5,729 nucleotides of DNA. It comes from Bacillota bacterium (lineage in GTDB: Bacteria; Bacillota; Clostridia; Oscillospirales; Oscillospiraceae). Positions 5,413 through 5,729 of the stretch are shown here, in pieces. Within the stretch, counting starts at the first letter, position 1, and each line of letters starts with the position of its first letter. The translations under genes and the position numbers were made by a program. The DNA is taken from positions 1 to 5,729 of the forward strand of contig JAEWYA010000012.1 of the NCBI GenBank assembly GCA_023395775.1, in the 5' to 3' direction. The notes under the pieces are model-generated. The model did no database searches. It saw nothing but the letters and a program-made list of their open reading frames with translations, and was not told the DNA's origin.

Positions 5413-5729
5413 CGCAGCACGCTCCTTTCGTTGTCGGAGGAATAAACGTTGTCAATGACCGCCGCGGGGTCAGGGTCGGGAGAGCTTTTTGCGAACTGAT
5501 ATGCGCTTTCAATCTCCTCCGCCACGCTCCGGTCGATACTCCCGATCTCCGCATCTTTCGCGCCCAGCTCCAGAAGCCGCGCCCGGGCCTTGTCGATGGG
5601 GTCCCTGGACTTTCCTTCAGTCAGGTACTCCTTGGGGCGGTACGCCGCAGGGTCTCCGCAATAGTGGCCCTGATACCGATAGACCATCGTTTCAACGAGA
5701 GAGGGTCCGTCGCCGGAACGGGCGCGTTA
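5409..5729 (-). CDS. 2-oxoacid (or acetoin) dehydrogenase E1 component, alpha subunit, C-terminal part only
   Basis: The visible 105 residues are the C-terminal third of the E1 alpha chain. They read RARSGDGPSLVET, then MVYRYQGHYCGDP (the conserved YR.GH segment near the cofactor), then AAYRPKEYLTEGKSRDPI and a helical tail ending ERSVLR. The thiamine-binding GDG motif and most of the chain lie outside the window. The ATG at 5687-5685 is internal, because conserved family sequence continues upstream of it. The TGA (5411-5409) overlaps the E1 beta start in an ATGA junction, typical of coupled E1 subunits. Oddity: the codon at 5729-5727 reads TAA in this frame, immediately before RARSG, where the family should continue. 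This is either a nonsense or frameshift mutation making a pseudogene, or an error at the sequence end. E1 alpha identity is secure; intactness is not. Confidence 0.88.

Noticed and set aside
5409..5687. A free-standing 92-residue gene starting at the ATG 5687-5685
   Set aside because: Conserved E1 alpha sequence (RARSGDGPSLVET) continues upstream in the same frame, so this ATG is internal.

Overview
The window looks like a piece of a Gram-positive, Clostridia-type (Firmicutes) chromosome, perhaps a gut Oscillospiraceae-like organism; that placement is inference. The grounds are strong AGGAGG-type ribosome sites before each gene start, a substrate-binding protein anchored as a lipoprotein, GC-rich genes with AT-rich intergenic DNA, and consensus SigA promoters. 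Both outer genes run off the ends, so this may be a short assembled contig. I see no rRNA, tRNA, CRISPR array or insertion sequence.

Left block (1-2819, minus strand): a complete TRAP (tripartite ATP-independent periplasmic) transporter operon in the order dctQ-dctM-dctP. dctQ and dctM overlap by one base. dctM and dctP are separated by 79 bases that could form two small RNA hairpins. dctP lacks its C-terminal end because the window stops.

Centre (2820-3185): an AT-rich divergent control region of 366 bases. It holds a near-consensus extended -10 promoter for the TRAP operon, another for the rightward gene, and three palindromes placed where operators would sit. The rightward gene (3186-3899) encodes a metallo-beta-lactamase-fold hydrolase and ends at a strong intrinsic terminator (3906-3934).

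Right block (3935-5729, minus strand): the end of a thiamine-diphosphate-dependent 2-oxoacid dehydrogenase operon. It reads E1 alpha (C-terminal part only), E1 beta (complete), then an unusual 163-residue E2-like protein. That last protein keeps the peripheral subunit-binding domain but has no lipoyl domain, a catalytic domain reduced to its two ends, and no catalytic His-Asp motif. It is the most unusual object here. E1 alpha also shows an in-frame TAA in the last three bases of the window, which may be an end-of-contig error.

Functionally, the TRAP system should import an organic acid using an ion gradient, and the E1 enzyme would act on a 2-oxoacid or acetoin-like substrate. A metabolic link between the blocks is plausible but unproven, since they are separate transcription units.
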